Source: Flavimobilis sp052324925 (GTDB taxonomy: Bacteria; Actinomycetota; Actinomycetes; Actinomycetales; Cellulomonadaceae). Taken from it: a stretch of DNA of 64,000 nt. The notes beneath the pieces were generated by a model that saw only the letters and a list, made by a program, of their open reading frames with translations, was not told the DNA's origin and made no database searches. The stretch lies in the NCBI GenBank assembly GCA_052324925.1, contig JBQPRE010000001.1; one strand, given 5' to 3'. Shown here piece after piece: positions 8,643-17,506 of this stretch. Both the position numbers and the translations under genes were made by a program. Numbering within the stretch: position 1 is the first letter of the stretch; each line of letters begins with the position of its first letter.

Positions 8643-10042
8643 GCGCCCCCGTGAGCGGGCCCGTGCCCGCGAAGGTCCCGGGCGGCACGTCGATGCCCGG
8701 CGAGCCGTGGCCCCGCTCGGCGAGGCGCGACGCGGCCGGCGCCGTGCACGTCGCGGGCGTCGACGTCCGTGAGGTCGCTGGCGAGCACGGCACGCCCGCC
8801 TACCTCGTCGACGAGGCCGACATGCGCGGTCGCGCACGCGCCTACCGCACCGCCTTCGAGGAGGCGTTCGCGGCGATCGGAGCTGAGGTCGACGTCTACT
8901 ACGCGGGCAAGTCGTTCCTCTCGACCGCCGTCGCCCGGTGGATGCATGCCGAGGGCCTGCGCATCGACACCGCGTCGGGCGCTGAGCTCCTCACCGCTCT
9001 GCGCGCGGGCGTCCCCGGCTCCGACATCGGGCTGCACGGCAACAACAAGTCCGACGCCGAGATCGCGCGCGCACTCGAGGAGGGCGTCGGTCGCATCATC
9101 GTCGACTCCCTCGCCGAGATCGAACGTGTCGCCGACGCCGCGGGCGCGCGCGGCGTCACCGCACCCGTCATGGTGCGCGTGACGACGGGCGTGCACGCGG
9201 GCGGCCACGAGTACATCTCGACCGCGCACGAGGACCAGAAGTTCGGTCTCTCTGTCGCCTCGTCCGACGGCGCCGACAGCCCCGCGCTCGCGGGGCTCCT
9301 CGCCGTCCTTGCTCGCCCCGAGCTTGAGCTGCAGGGCATCCACTCGCACATCGGGTCGCAGATCCTTGACGGTTCGGGCTTCGCGGCTGCTGCGCACAAG
9401 GTGCTTGAGCTCCGTGGTGAGCTCGCGACGCGTTCGGGTGTGCTCGTCGACGAGGTCGACCTCGGCGGCGGCTACGGGATCGCCTATCTGCCCGGCGAGG
9501 TTGCGCTCGACGCTGAGCGGATCGCCAAGGAGGTCGCCGCGGCGGTCGCCGACGCTGCGGCCGCGCTCGGCCAGCGCTTGCCGCGGTTCTCGATCGAGCC
9601 CGGACGTGCGATCGCCGGGCCTCCCGGCACGACGTTGTACACGGTCGGCACGATCAAGCCCGTGCGCGTCGATGACACGACGACGCGGCTCTACGTCTCG
9701 ATCGACGGCGGCATGAGCGACAACGTGAGGCCTGCGCTCTACGGCGCGGCCTACCACGCGGAGGTCGCGGGTCGGCTCTCGAGCGCTGAGCCCGTGCTCG
9801 CGCGCGTCGTCGGCAAGCACTGCGAGTCGGGGGACATCGTCGTGCACGACGTGTGGCTGCCCGCGGACATCCGCGCTGGCGACCTGCTGCTCGTCGCTGC
9901 GACGGGTGCCTACGGCCGGTCGATGGCGTCGAACTACAACATGGTGCCGCGTCCGCCCGTGCTCGCCCTCGCCGAGGGCGGGACGCGGGTTCTCGTGCGG
10001 CGAGAGACCGAGGACGACCTGCTCGCGCTCGACGTCGGCTGA
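8639..10042 (+). CDS. lysA: Diaminopimelate decarboxylase
   Basis: PLP enzyme that decarboxylates meso-diaminopimelate to L-lysine, the last lysine step. The 467-residue protein has an alanine-racemase-like barrel with the PLP lysine in YYAGKSF (Lys91), HSHIGSQ, the phosphate-binding EPGRAI, and a C-terminal barrel carrying the active-site CESGD. The GTG at 8639 overlaps the argS stop. A frame extending up to 8564 lies inside argS and is not needed. A perfect hairpin follows the stop, so argS-lysA is one transcription unit separate from hom. Confidence 0.97.
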   Translation: MSAPVSGPVPAKVPGGTSMPGEPWPRSARRDAAGAVHVAGVDVREVAGEHGTPAYLVDEADMRGRARAYRTAFEEAFAAIGAEVDVYYAGKSFLSTAVARWMHAEGLRIDTASGAELLTALRAGVPGSDIGLHGNNKSDAEIARALEEGVGRIIVDSLAEIERVADAAGARGVTAPVMVRVTTGVHAGGHEYISTAHEDQKFGLSVASSDGADSPALAGLLAVLARPELELQGIHSHIGSQILDGSGFAAAAHKVLELRGELATRSGVLVDEVDLGGGYGIAYLPGEVALDAERIAKEVAAAVADAAAALGQRLPRFSIEPGRAIAGPPGTTLYTVGTIKPVRVDDTTTRLYVSIDGGMSDNVRPALYGAAYHAEVAGRLSSAEPVLARVVGKHCESGDIVVHDVWLPADIRAGDLLLVAATGAYGRSMASNYNMVPRPPVLALAEGGTRVLVRRETEDDLLALDVG

Positions 10043-10050
10043 CGTGTGAC

Positions 10051-10076
10051 GCGGCGTCCACTGTCGTGGACGCCGC
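10051..10076 (+). terminator. Terminator after lysA
   Basis: Perfect 11-base stem GCGGCGTCCAC / GTGGACGCCGC with a TGTC loop, 9 bases after the lysA stop. There is no U tract, as is common in GC-rich actinobacteria. Confidence 0.75.
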
Positions 10077-10136
10077 AGCACAGGCCCGCTNGTGCCTCGT
10101 CCCCCCTTGTGGGGGCCCCCCCAGCACAGGCCCGCT
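10076..10136. repeat. 15-bp direct repeat flanking an ambiguous base and a G/C hairpin
   Basis: CAGCACAGGCCCGCT occurs at 10076-10090 and 10122-10136. The first copy is followed by the only N in the window (10091). Between them lies a hairpin of C-runs and G-runs (about 10102-10115). The repeat plus the N suggests a hard-to-sequence spot or a small local duplication. Confidence 0.7.
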
Positions 10137-10160
10137 CGCGCCGCCTATTCTGACCACGAC

Positions 10161-10211
10161 CCGCCGTCCCTGATCGGGGAACGGCGGCCCGACCGGGGCG
10201 CGGTGCGCCCC
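10161..10211 (+). promoter_or_regulatory. hom leader with two hairpins
   Basis: Two stem-loops lie in the hom 5' region: CCGCCGT/ACGGCGG (10161-10187, with an inner CCC/GGG pairing) and GGGGCGC-GGT-GCGCCCC (10195-10211). The second ends just before the ribosome site AAGGAGG. A -10-like TATTCT is at 10146-10151. I see no Thr-rich leader peptide, so classical attenuation is not supported. Confidence 0.35.
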
Positions 10212-10227
10212 ACCCGAAGGAGGACCG

Positions 10228-11520
10228 GTGCCTGCACCGTCCAGCGCCCTACGTATCGCCCTGCTGGGTTGCGGAGTCGTCGGCACGCAGGTCGTGCGCC
10301 TGCTCACGGAGCAGGCCGCAGACCTGGCAGCGCGCGTGGGCGCTCCGCTCGAGCTCGTCGGGGTCGCGGTCCGTGACGTCGACACCCCGCGCGACGCCGT
10401 CGTGCCGCGCGCTCTCCTCACGACCGACGCGGCCGCCCTCGTCACGCGCGCCGACATCGTCATCGAGCTCATGGGCGGGATCGAGCCCGCGCGCGGCCTG
10501 CTGCTGCGCGCGATCGAGCACGGTGCAAGCGTCGTCACCGCGAACAAGGCGCTCCTCGCGCAGCACGGTCCCGAGCTCTACCAGGCGGCCGACGCCGCGG
10601 GCGTCGACGTCTACTTCGAGGCTGCCGTCGCGGGTGCGATCCCGCTCGTGCGCCCGCTGCGCGAGTCGCTCGCGGGCGACCGCGTGCGCCGCGTCCTCGG
10701 CATCGTCAACGGCACGACGAACTACATCCTCGACGAGATGACGACGAAGTCGCTCGCGTTCGACGACGTCCTGCGCACCGCGCAGGAGCTCGGCTACGCA
10801 GAGGCGGACCCGACCGCTGACGTCGAGGGGCATGACGCCGCGGCCAAGGCCGCGATCATCGCTTCGCTCGCGTTCCACACGCGCGTCTCGCTCGAGGACG
10901 TCGCATGCGAGGGCATCACGAAGGTCTCGGCCGACGACGTCGCCTGGGCGACCGCGACGGGCCACGTCATCAAGCTGCTCGCGATCGCCGAACTCACTGA
11001 CGCGGGCGTCTCCGTGCGCGTGCATCCCTCTCTCGTCCCGGTCTCGCACCCGCTCGCGGGCGTCGGAGGGGCGTTCAACGCCGTGTTCGTCGAGGCCGAG
11101 GCCGCGGGCGAGCTCATGTTCTACGGTCGTGGCGCGGGCGGTGCGCCGACGGCGTCCGCCGTCGTCGGCGACGTCGTCTCGGTCGCCCGTCACCGCGTTC
11201 TCGGTGGCAAGGGACCCGATGAGTCGCGCTACGCGGATCTGCCGCTGGCCCCCGCGGACTCCGCCGTGACCCGGTACCAGATCCGCGTCCTCGTCGACGA
11301 CCGCCCGGGCGTCCTCGCCAAGGTCGCGGGCGTCCTCGCTGAGCACAGCGTGTCGATCGCCGCCATGCGTCAGGAGGGCGAGGCCGCCGATGGCGGCGCG
11401 CGCCTCGTGCTCTCGACGCACGCCGCACCCGAGGCCGCGCTCGCGGCCACCGTCGAGGCCGTCCGTGGTCTTGACGTCGTCAAGGAAGTCACCTCCGTCC
11501 TGAGAGTTGAGGGAGCCTGA
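10228..11520 (+). CDS. hom: Homoserine dehydrogenase
   Basis: NAD(P)H-dependent reduction of aspartate semialdehyde to homoserine, the branch point to threonine and methionine. The 430-residue protein has an N-terminal Rossmann fold (IALLGCGVVGTQVVRLL), a catalytic domain with GIVNGTTNYILDEM, and a C-terminal ACT domain (RVLVDDRPGVLAKVAGVLAE) that gives threonine feedback in actinobacterial homologues. The start is GTG 10228 after AAGGAGG. The stop overlaps the thrC ATG by one base (TGATG), starting a hom-thrC-thrB operon. Confidence 0.97.
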   Translation: MPAPSSALRIALLGCGVVGTQVVRLLTEQAADLAARVGAPLELVGVAVRDVDTPRDAVVPRALLTTDAAALVTRADIVIELMGGIEPARGLLLRAIEHGASVVTANKALLAQHGPELYQAADAAGVDVYFEAAVAGAIPLVRPLRESLAGDRVRRVLGIVNGTTNYILDEMTTKSLAFDDVLRTAQELGYAEADPTADVEGHDAAAKAAIIASLAFHTRVSLEDVACEGITKVSADDVAWATATGHVIKLLAIAELTDAGVSVRVHPSLVPVSHPLAGVGGAFNAVFVEAEAAGELMFYGRGAGGAPTASAVVGDVVSVARHRVLGGKGPDESRYADLPLAPADSAVTRYQIRVLVDDRPGVLAKVAGVLAEHSVSIAAMRQEGEAADGGARLVLSTHAAPEAALAATVEAVRGLDVVKEVTSVLRVEGA

Positions 11521-12590
11521 TGGCCCACCAGTGGCAGGGAATCATCCGTGAGTACGGCGAGCTTCTCCCTGAGCACCTCCGCACGCACGTCGTGACGCTC
11601 GGCGAGGGCGGCACGCCTCTCGTCCCGGCTCCCGCCCTCTCGCGCCGCACCGGCGCCGAGGTCTTCGTCAAGGTCGAGGGAATGAACCCGACCGGTTCGT
11701 TCAAGGACCGCGGCATGACGACGGCGATCTCGGCCGCCGCCGCGCGCGGCGCGAAGGCCGTCGTGTGCGCGTCGACGGGCAACACGTCCGCGTCCGCTGC
11801 GGCGTACGCGACGGCTGCGGGCATGACCTGCGCCGTTCTCGTCCCGGACGGCAAGATCGCGATGGGCAAGCTCAGCCAGGCGATCGCGCACGGCGCGCGT
11901 CTGCTGCAGGTCGACGGCAACTTCGACGACTGCCTCGACATCGCGCGCAAGCTCGCCGAGGTCTTCCCGGTCGAGCTCGTCAACTCGGTCAACCCCGACC
12001 GCATCGAGGGGCAGAAGACCGCGTCCTTCGAGATCGTCGACGTGCTCGGTGACGCCCCGGACATCCACTGCCTTCCCGTCGGCAACGCGGGCAACATCAC
12101 GGCGTACTGGAAGGGCTTCCGCGAGTACGCCGAGGCGGGCGTCGCGACGCGCACCCCGCAGATGTGGGGATTCCAGGCCGAGGGTGCCTCGCCGCTCGTC
12201 AAGGGATACCCGATCGACGAGCCTGAGACGATCGCGACCGCGATCCGGATCGGCAAGCCGGCGTCATGGGACCAGGCGATCGACGCGCGCGACTCCTCGG
12301 GCGGCGTCATCGAGGCCGTGACCGACGAGCAGATCCTCGCCGCCCACCGCATCCTGTCTGCGGAGGTCGGAGTCTTCGTCGAGCCCGCGTCCGCCGCGGG
12401 GGTCGCGGGTCTCCTCATGCGCGCCGAGCGGGGCCTTGTGCCCGCGGGCGCGCGCGTGACGATCACGGTGACCGGTCACGGTCTCAAGGACCCGCAGTGG
12501 GCCCTACGCACGGCTGACGGCTCTGACGTCCAGCCGCAGAAGGTCGGGGTCGACGTCATGTCTGTCGCCGACGCACTCGGCCTCAGCTGA
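11520..12590 (+). CDS. thrC: Threonine synthase
   Basis: PLP enzyme converting O-phosphohomoserine to threonine and phosphate. The 356-residue, fold-type II protein is of the short actinobacterial form. The PLP lysine is Lys62 in NPTGSFKDRGM, followed by the STGNTSASAAAYA loop and the phosphate-cradle PVGNAGNITAYW. It lies between hom and thrB with 1-base overlap and 2-base spacing, so all three are probably one transcript. Confidence 0.97.
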   Translation: MAHQWQGIIREYGELLPEHLRTHVVTLGEGGTPLVPAPALSRRTGAEVFVKVEGMNPTGSFKDRGMTTAISAAAARGAKAVVCASTGNTSASAAAYATAAGMTCAVLVPDGKIAMGKLSQAIAHGARLLQVDGNFDDCLDIARKLAEVFPVELVNSVNPDRIEGQKTASFEIVDVLGDAPDIHCLPVGNAGNITAYWKGFREYAEAGVATRTPQMWGFQAEGASPLVKGYPIDEPETIATAIRIGKPASWDQAIDARDSSGGVIEAVTDEQILAAHRILSAEVGVFVEPASAAGVAGLLMRAERGLVPAGARVTITVTGHGLKDPQWALRTADGSDVQPQKVGVDVMSVADALGLS

Positions 12591-12592
12591 CC

Positions 12593-13513
12593 ATGCGGCT
12601 GGGACACGACCACGTCCGGGTGACGGTTCCCGCCACGAGCGCGAACCTCGGCCCGGGCTTCGACTCGATGGGGCTTGCACTCGGGCGTCACGACGTCCTG
12701 GATGTCCAGGCTCTCGGCACGAACGCGACCGAGGTCTCGGTCGTCGGTGAGGGAGCGGGCGAGGTTGCGCTCGGCGAGGACCATCTCGTCGTGCGCGCGC
12801 TGCGCGCTGCGCTCGACCTCGTAGGCGCGCCTCAGACTGGCCTGCGCATGACGTGTGCCAACGAGATCCCGCACGGCCGCGGCATGGGATCGTCGGCCGC
12901 GGCCGTCGTCGCGGGCATCGCAGCGGCGCGGGCGCTCATCGCTGATCCCGAGGCGCTCGACGACCGTGTGGCGCTGCGCCTCGCGACGAGCTTCGAGGGT
13001 CATCCTGACAACGCGGCGCCCGCGATCCTCGGCGGGGCGACGATCGCGTGGCAGGACGCCGACGGGGCGCGTGCGACGCGCCTCGAGGTCCACCCGGACA
13101 TCGAGCCGTGGGTGCTCGTGCCGAGCGTGCGGCTCGCGACGAAGCGGGCTCGCGGTGTGCTTCCCACACACGTCCCGCACGCGGACGCCGCGTTCAACGC
13201 GGGCCGCGCGGCACTTCTCGTCGAGGCGCTCACGCGTCGTCCTGAGCTTCTGCTCGAGGCGACGGAGGACCGTCTGCACCAGGACTATCGCGGCGACGTC
13301 ATGCGCGGGTCGGTCGACCTCATGCACGCGCTGCGCGAACGTGGGCTGGCCGCGGTCGTCTCGGGTGCGGGGCCCACGGTCCTCGTGCTGGGGCGCGCGA
13401 GCGACGGCGACCTCGTGGCCAACACCGTCGCCGAGCTCTTGGGTGGCACCCCCACGTGGCATGCGGCGTGCCCGGGGATTGACCCGGTCGGAGCGCATGT
13501 CGAGAGGCTCTGA
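12593..13513 (+). CDS. thrB: Homoserine kinase
   Basis: Phosphorylates homoserine with ATP to give the ThrC substrate. The 306-residue GHMP-family kinase shows the N-terminal substrate motif PATSANLGPGFDSMG, the ATP loop IPHGRGMGSSAAAVVAG (about 92-108) and the C-terminal motif VSGAGPTVLVL. The start ATG 12593 lies 2 bases after the thrC stop without a strong ribosome site of its own, which fits translational coupling. Confidence 0.97.
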   Translation: MRLGHDHVRVTVPATSANLGPGFDSMGLALGRHDVLDVQALGTNATEVSVVGEGAGEVALGEDHLVVRALRAALDLVGAPQTGLRMTCANEIPHGRGMGSSAAAVVAGIAAARALIADPEALDDRVALRLATSFEGHPDNAAPAILGGATIAWQDADGARATRLEVHPDIEPWVLVPSVRLATKRARGVLPTHVPHADAAFNAGRAALLVEALTRRPELLLEATEDRLHQDYRGDVMRGSVDLMHALRERGLAAVVSGAGPTVLVLGRASDGDLVANTVAELLGGTPTWHAACPGIDPVGAHVERL

Positions 13514-13786
13514 ATGCCTCGGGAATTTCGGGGCTCGCCTCGTGTACGATGAGGCTGTTCCCCCGGTGATTCTCCTCAGACCGGGTCCGCCCGCGCCGCG
13601 ACGCGCAGGGCAGGCACACGGGGGCACGTTTCCGGAATGTCGCGTCGGCAACCTGCCGGCCCTGCACGTGCGCGAGCACGGGGGTAGTCGAGTCCGGGCG
13701 GTCCGCGCGCAGGAGACGCGCGAGCCCTCCACACCAGCAGTCGGCCGCACAGGCGGCGTCCTGCAACTTCAGGGGAAGGGTCCTCA
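13514..13786 (+). promoter_or_regulatory. rho leader region
   Basis: 273 bases without a gene between thrB and rho. A -10-like TACGAT at 13545-13550 lacks a clear -35. The rest is a GC-rich leader of roughly 230 nt before the GTG of rho. Long leaders are expected where Rho controls its own synthesis by premature termination; that role here is inference. Confidence 0.35.
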
Positions 13787-15865
13787 GTGACTGACACCAC
13801 CTCCGCTCCCTCCGGCGCCCTCACCGCGATGCGCCTTGCCGAGCTCCAGACGGTCGCGTCTGGCCTTGGCGTCAAGGGCACCTCAAAGATGCGGAAGAGC
13901 GACCTCGTCGAGGCGATCAAGGGGGCTCGCAGCGCCGCGACCACGGCTCGCTCCGAGAAGCCCGCGTCGGGTGCGGCGACCAAGGACAAGGTCGGTGCCG
14001 AGCAGGCAGGCGTCTCGACCGCCCGCGCCGAGCGCCCGGCCCGCGCTGAGCGCCCGGCCCGCGCAGAGCGTCCCGCGCGTGATGAGCGTCCCGCCCGCGC
14101 AGAGCGTCCCGCGCGTGACGAGGGTGCGGAGCGCGACGAGCAGCCGGCCCGTGAGGAGCGCGCACATCGCGAGGACGGCACCCGTCCGACGCGGGCCGAG
14201 CGCTCGCGACGGAGCGACGATGCTGAGCAGCGTGCCGAAGAGGCGCGCAAGCGCGCCGAGGCACGCTCGGGCCGCCGCGGCGATGACCGCGAGCAGCACG
14301 CAGACGACGACGCGCCGCGCGCGGCTCGTGACGCGGTCGCCGCGGACCTCGCGTCGATCGAACGTGGCCTCGAGCGTGGGCAGCGTCGTCGCGCGGGTCG
14401 CGACCAGGGACCCGCCGAGGGCCCGGACAAGCGTCAGGGCAGCCAGCAGAGCCAGAGCAACCAGAGCCAGGGCAGCCAGCCGAGCCAGGGGCAGGCGCAG
14501 AGCCAGGCTCAGTCCCAGGCCCAACGCCAGGGTGGTCAGCAGGAGCAGCGTTTCGAGGACGACGAGCGCGGCGGACGCCGCCGCCGTGGGCGCGACCGCT
14601 ACCGCGAGCGTGACCGCAAGCGCGGTCGCACGCGCCCGGGCACGGTCGACTTCGGATCCGAGGACTTTGAGGTCCACGAGGACGACGTCCTCCTGCCGAT
14701 CGCCGGGATCCTCGATATCCGCGACAACATGGCGGTCATCCGCACGAGTGGTTACCTGCCCGGGCCGAGTGACGTCTACGTCTCGATGGGTCAGGTGAAG
14801 AAGGCCGGTCTGCGCCGCGGTGACGCGCTCACGGGCGCCGTGCGCCAGCCGCGCGAGGGCGACCAGATGCCGCAGTCGAACATCGCGCGCGCCAAGGCCA
14901 ACGCCCTCGTGCGCCTCGACTCGGTCAACGGTGTCGCGCCGTCCGAGGCGCTCGAGCGCCCGGACTTCTCGAAGCTCACGCCGCTGTACCCGCAGGATCG
15001 CCTCCGCCTTGAGAACGCCGCCGCGAACCGTCTGACGCCCCGCGTCATCGACATCGTCGCACCGATCGGCAAGGGCCAGCGTGGCCTCATCGTCGCGCCG
15101 CCCAAGGCCGGCAAGACGATCATCATGCAGCAGATCGCGAACGCCATCACGGTGAACAACCCCGAGGTTCACCTCATGGTCGTTCTCGTCGACGAGCGTC
15201 CCGAAGAAGTCACTGACATGGAGCGCACCGTCGACGGCGAGGTCATCGCCTCGACGTTCGACCGCCCCGCGTCGGACCACACCATGGTCGCGGAGCTCGC
15301 GATCGAGCGCGCGAAGCGTCTCGTCGAGCTCGGCCAGGACGTTGTCGTGCTGCTCGACTCCCTCACGCGTCTTTCGCGTGCCTACAACCTCGCCGCTCCC
15401 GCCTCGGGCCGCATCCTCTCCGGTGGTGTCGACGCGTCCGCGCTCTACCCGCCCAAGCGCTTCTTCGGTGCGGCGCGCAACATCGAGGACGGTGGCTCGC
15501 TCACGATCCTCGCCTCGGCGCTCGTCGAGACGGGCTCGAAGATGGACGAGGTGATCTTCGAGGAGTTCAAGGGCACGGGCAACATGGAGCTGCGCCTCTC
15601 ACGCAACCTTGCGGACAAGCGCATCTTCCCGGCCGTCGACGTCAACGCGTCGGGCACGCGCCGTGAGGAGATCCTCATGGGTGGCGACGAGCTGAAGATC
15701 GTCTGGAAGCTGCGCCGTCTGCTCTCCGGGCTCGACCAGCAGCAGGCGATCGAGCTGCTGCTCGGCAAGTTCAAGGAGACGAAGTCGAACGTGGAGTTCC
15801 TGCTCCAGGTGCAGAAGACGACGCCGACGACCGCGCACGACGACGACGCAGGCAAGACCGTCTGA
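13787..15865 (+). CDS. rho: Transcription termination factor Rho with long N-terminal insertion
   Basis: Hexameric RNA-dependent ATPase that ends transcription at Rho-dependent sites. The 692-residue protein is far longer than E. coli Rho (419). Order: Rho_N helical domain (about 11-47); a charged insertion with AERPAR repeats (81-110) and Arg/Glu-rich sequence; a Gln/Ser-rich stretch (217-254); a basic patch RGGRRRRGRDRYRERDRKRG; the RNA-binding cold-shock fold (about 300-370); and the RecA motor with Walker A in APPKAGKTIIMQQ. Inserted disordered domains are known in actinobacterial Rho proteins. The start is GTG 13787 after GGGGAAGG. The gene stands alone between its own leader and a strong terminator. 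Confidence 0.96.
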   Translation: MTDTTSAPSGALTAMRLAELQTVASGLGVKGTSKMRKSDLVEAIKGARSAATTARSEKPASGAATKDKVGAEQAGVSTARAERPARAERPARAERPARDERPARAERPARDEGAERDEQPAREERAHREDGTRPTRAERSRRSDDAEQRAEEARKRAEARSGRRGDDREQHADDDAPRAARDAVAADLASIERGLERGQRRRAGRDQGPAEGPDKRQGSQQSQSNQSQGSQPSQGQAQSQAQSQAQRQGGQQEQRFEDDERGGRRRRGRDRYRERDRKRGRTRPGTVDFGSEDFEVHEDDVLLPIAGILDIRDNMAVIRTSGYLPGPSDVYVSMGQVKKAGLRRGDALTGAVRQPREGDQMPQSNIARAKANALVRLDSVNGVAPSEALERPDFSKLTPLYPQDRLRLENAAANRLTPRVIDIVAPIGKGQRGLIVAPPKAGKTIIMQQIANAITVNNPEVHLMVVLVDERPEEVTDMERTVDGEVIASTFDRPASDHTMVAELAIERAKRLVELGQDVVVLLDSLTRLSRAYNLAAPASGRILSGGVDASALYPPKRFFGAARNIEDGGSLTILASALVETGSKMDEVIFEEFKGTGNMELRLSRNLADKRIFPAVDVNASGTRREEILMGGDELKIVWKLRRLLSGLDQQQAIELLLGKFKETKSNVEFLLQVQKTTPTTAHDDDAGKTV
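14027..14116 (+). repeat. 18-bp tandem repeats coding AERPAR in rho
   Basis: Five in-frame copies of a degenerate 18-base unit encode AERPAR or DERPAR at Rho residues 81-110. The copies differ mostly at synonymous sites, so the peptide repeat looks selected or old rather than freshly expanded. Confidence 0.8.
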
Positions 15866-15879
15866 GCCTGCTCGCCCGT

Positions 15880-15924
15880 ACGTCGGAGCCCCCGTGACCT
15901 CGAAGGTCACGGGGGCTCCGACGT
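15880..15924. terminator. Bidirectional terminator between rho and the pimB-like gene
   Basis: A perfect 21-base inverted repeat (15880-15900 and 15904-15924) with a CGA loop, containing GGAGCCCCCGTGACC and its complement. It lies between two convergent genes and can stop both. Confidence 0.85.
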
Positions 15925-15949
15925 GCGTGCGGCGCCGCGACGGCCTGTG

Positions 15950-17089
15950 TCAGGCCCGCGGCAGCCCGAGGTAGCCCTGGAGGGTCTGCGCGACCTCGTC
16001 CCACGTCCAGTCCCGGGCGACGCGCTCGCGCCCCGCCGCCCCCATGCGGCGTGCCTTCTCGGGGTCCTGGAGCAGCTCGACGAGGCGGGCCGCGATGTCG
16101 GCGGGGTCGCGCGGGTCGACGGCGTAGCCGGTGACGCCCTCCTCGATCGCGTCGGGTGCGCCGCCCGAACGTCCGACGATGACGGGCAGCCCGGTCGCGG
16201 CGCCCTCGAAGAACGCGAGCGGCAGCCCCTCGGGCTCGAGCCCCATGAGGCGGGTGCGCGACGGCATCGCGAAGACGTCGCCCGCGTCGACGTACGGCGG
16301 GACCTCCGCCCACGGCAGCGGACCGGTGAGGATGACGCTGTCGCCGACGCCGTGGCGGGCGACGAGCCGCTCGACGGGCCTGCGGGCGGAGCCGTCGCCG
16401 ACGATGAGCAGCACTGCGCCGGGTACGGCGGCGAGGACCGTCGGCCACGAACGGACGAGCATGTCCTGGCCCTTGCGTGCGACGAGGCGCGCGGCGCACA
16501 CGACGACAGGTGCGTCGGGCGCGATGCCGAGCCGCGCGCGGACCGCGGCGCCCCCGTTGTCGGGGCGGAAGCGCGTGACGTCGGCGCCCGGGTGGAGGCG
16601 GCGCATGCGGTCGCGCGCGGAGGGGGTCATGGGGCGCGCGATGATGTCGCGGCACCAGTCGTTGATGAACGTCACGTGGTCGGTCGCCTCGCCCGCGGTG
16701 CGGATGACGCGGCGGACGCCCGGGACGCGGGCCCACCACGTCTCGGCGGAGTGCGTGATGCCGACGATGCGCTGTGCGCCGGCCTCGCGCAGCGCAGGGG
16801 CGAGCAGTGCAAGGGGTGCGGAGGCGCCGAAGACGACGCGGTCGCACTCGTACGTCCGGAACGTCTCGAGGACCTCGCGGCGCACGCGCGCCGACGGCAG
16901 GAGCGTCGTGCGACGGTCGCGGACGACGGGGTAGGGGAGCGTCGCGTCGAGCTCGGCGGAGCCGGGCATCGCGGACGTGTGGACGACGACCTCGTCGGCT
17001 GGGAACCTGTCGGCGGTGGCCTGCACGAACGCCTCGATCCCTCCCTGGCGGGGTGGGAAGTCGTTCGTGACGATGAGCGTCCTGGTCAC
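15950..17089 (-). CDS. pimB: GT4 mannosyltransferase, PimB-like
   Basis: A 379-residue GT-B glycosyltransferase with the N-terminal donor-fold motif IVTNDFPPRQGGIEAFV, the phosphate/sugar-nucleotide segment AARLVARKGQDMLV, and the C-terminal EX7E-type region GLEPEGLPLAFFEGAATGLP. PimB adds the second mannose to phosphatidylinositol monomannoside on the cytosolic membrane face; the opening motif is typical of that branch. Specificity is inferred from resemblance only, and another GDP-mannose-dependent GT4 enzyme is possible. It is convergent with rho and divergent from rpmE. Confidence 0.75.
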   Translation of the reverse strand: MTRTLIVTNDFPPRQGGIEAFVQATADRFPADEVVVHTSAMPGSAELDATLPYPVVRDRRTTLLPSARVRREVLETFRTYECDRVVFGASAPLALLAPALREAGAQRIVGITHSAETWWARVPGVRRVIRTAGEATDHVTFINDWCRDIIARPMTPSARDRMRRLHPGADVTRFRPDNGGAAVRARLGIAPDAPVVVCAARLVARKGQDMLVRSWPTVLAAVPGAVLLIVGDGSARRPVERLVARHGVGDSVILTGPLPWAEVPPYVDAGDVFAMPSRTRLMGLEPEGLPLAFFEGAATGLPVIVGRSGGAPDAIEEGVTGYAVDPRDPADIAARLVELLQDPEKARRMGAAGRERVARDWTWDEVAQTLQGYLGLPRA

Positions 17090-17290
17090 AGGTCCTCCTC
17101 GGCGGATGGTGCGCGGTCCGCCCTATCCTAGGGGCGCGCGCCGCTGCGGACCTGGGACACGGGGCGTGAGCGGACGCACGTCCGGGGACGTCGAGCAGAC
17201 CTTGACGTCCGTGGCACAATGGAGCGCTGGGATTCCGGTTCACGGCCGCGAGGTGCGGGCGACCCGGGACTCACTCACCTGAGGAGAACC

Positions 17291-17506
17291 ATGAAGAAGG
17301 ACATCCACCCGGAGTACGTGGACACCACTGTCTACTGCACCTGTGGCAACTCGTTCACGACGCGCTCGACGAAGCCCTCGGGCGAGATCCGCGCGGACGT
17401 GTGCAGCGCATGCCACCCGTTCTACACGGGCAAGCAGAAGATCCTCGACACGGGCGGCCGCGTCGCACGCTTCGAGGCTCGCTACGGCAAGAAGGCTGCC
17501 AACTAG
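17291..17506 (+). CDS. rpmE: 50S ribosomal protein bL31 (zinc-binding form)
   Basis: A 71-residue ribosomal protein of the large subunit that helps bridge to the 30S head. It carries all four zinc ligands (Cys16, Cys18, Cys38, Cys41 in YCTCG and CSACH), so it is the C+ form that zinc-starved cells usually replace with a C- paralogue. ATG 17291 follows GAGGAG. An in-frame start at 17219 would add 24 residues not seen in the family. It heads the rpmE-prfA-prmC-tsaC-wecA row. Confidence 0.97.
   Translation: MKKDIHPEYVDTTVYCTCGNSFTTRSTKPSGEIRADVCSACHPFYTGKQKILDTGGRVARFEARYGKKAAN

Noticed and set aside
5907..8837. A 976-codon open frame on the minus strand opposite argS
   Set aside because: It is antisense to argS, has Arg/Val/Asp-biased composition typical of shadow frames in GC-rich genes, no ribosome site and no recognisable domain.
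14027..14116. AERPAR repeats considered as a regulatory DNA repeat
   Set aside because: They keep the reading frame and vary at synonymous positions, so they are protein repeats.
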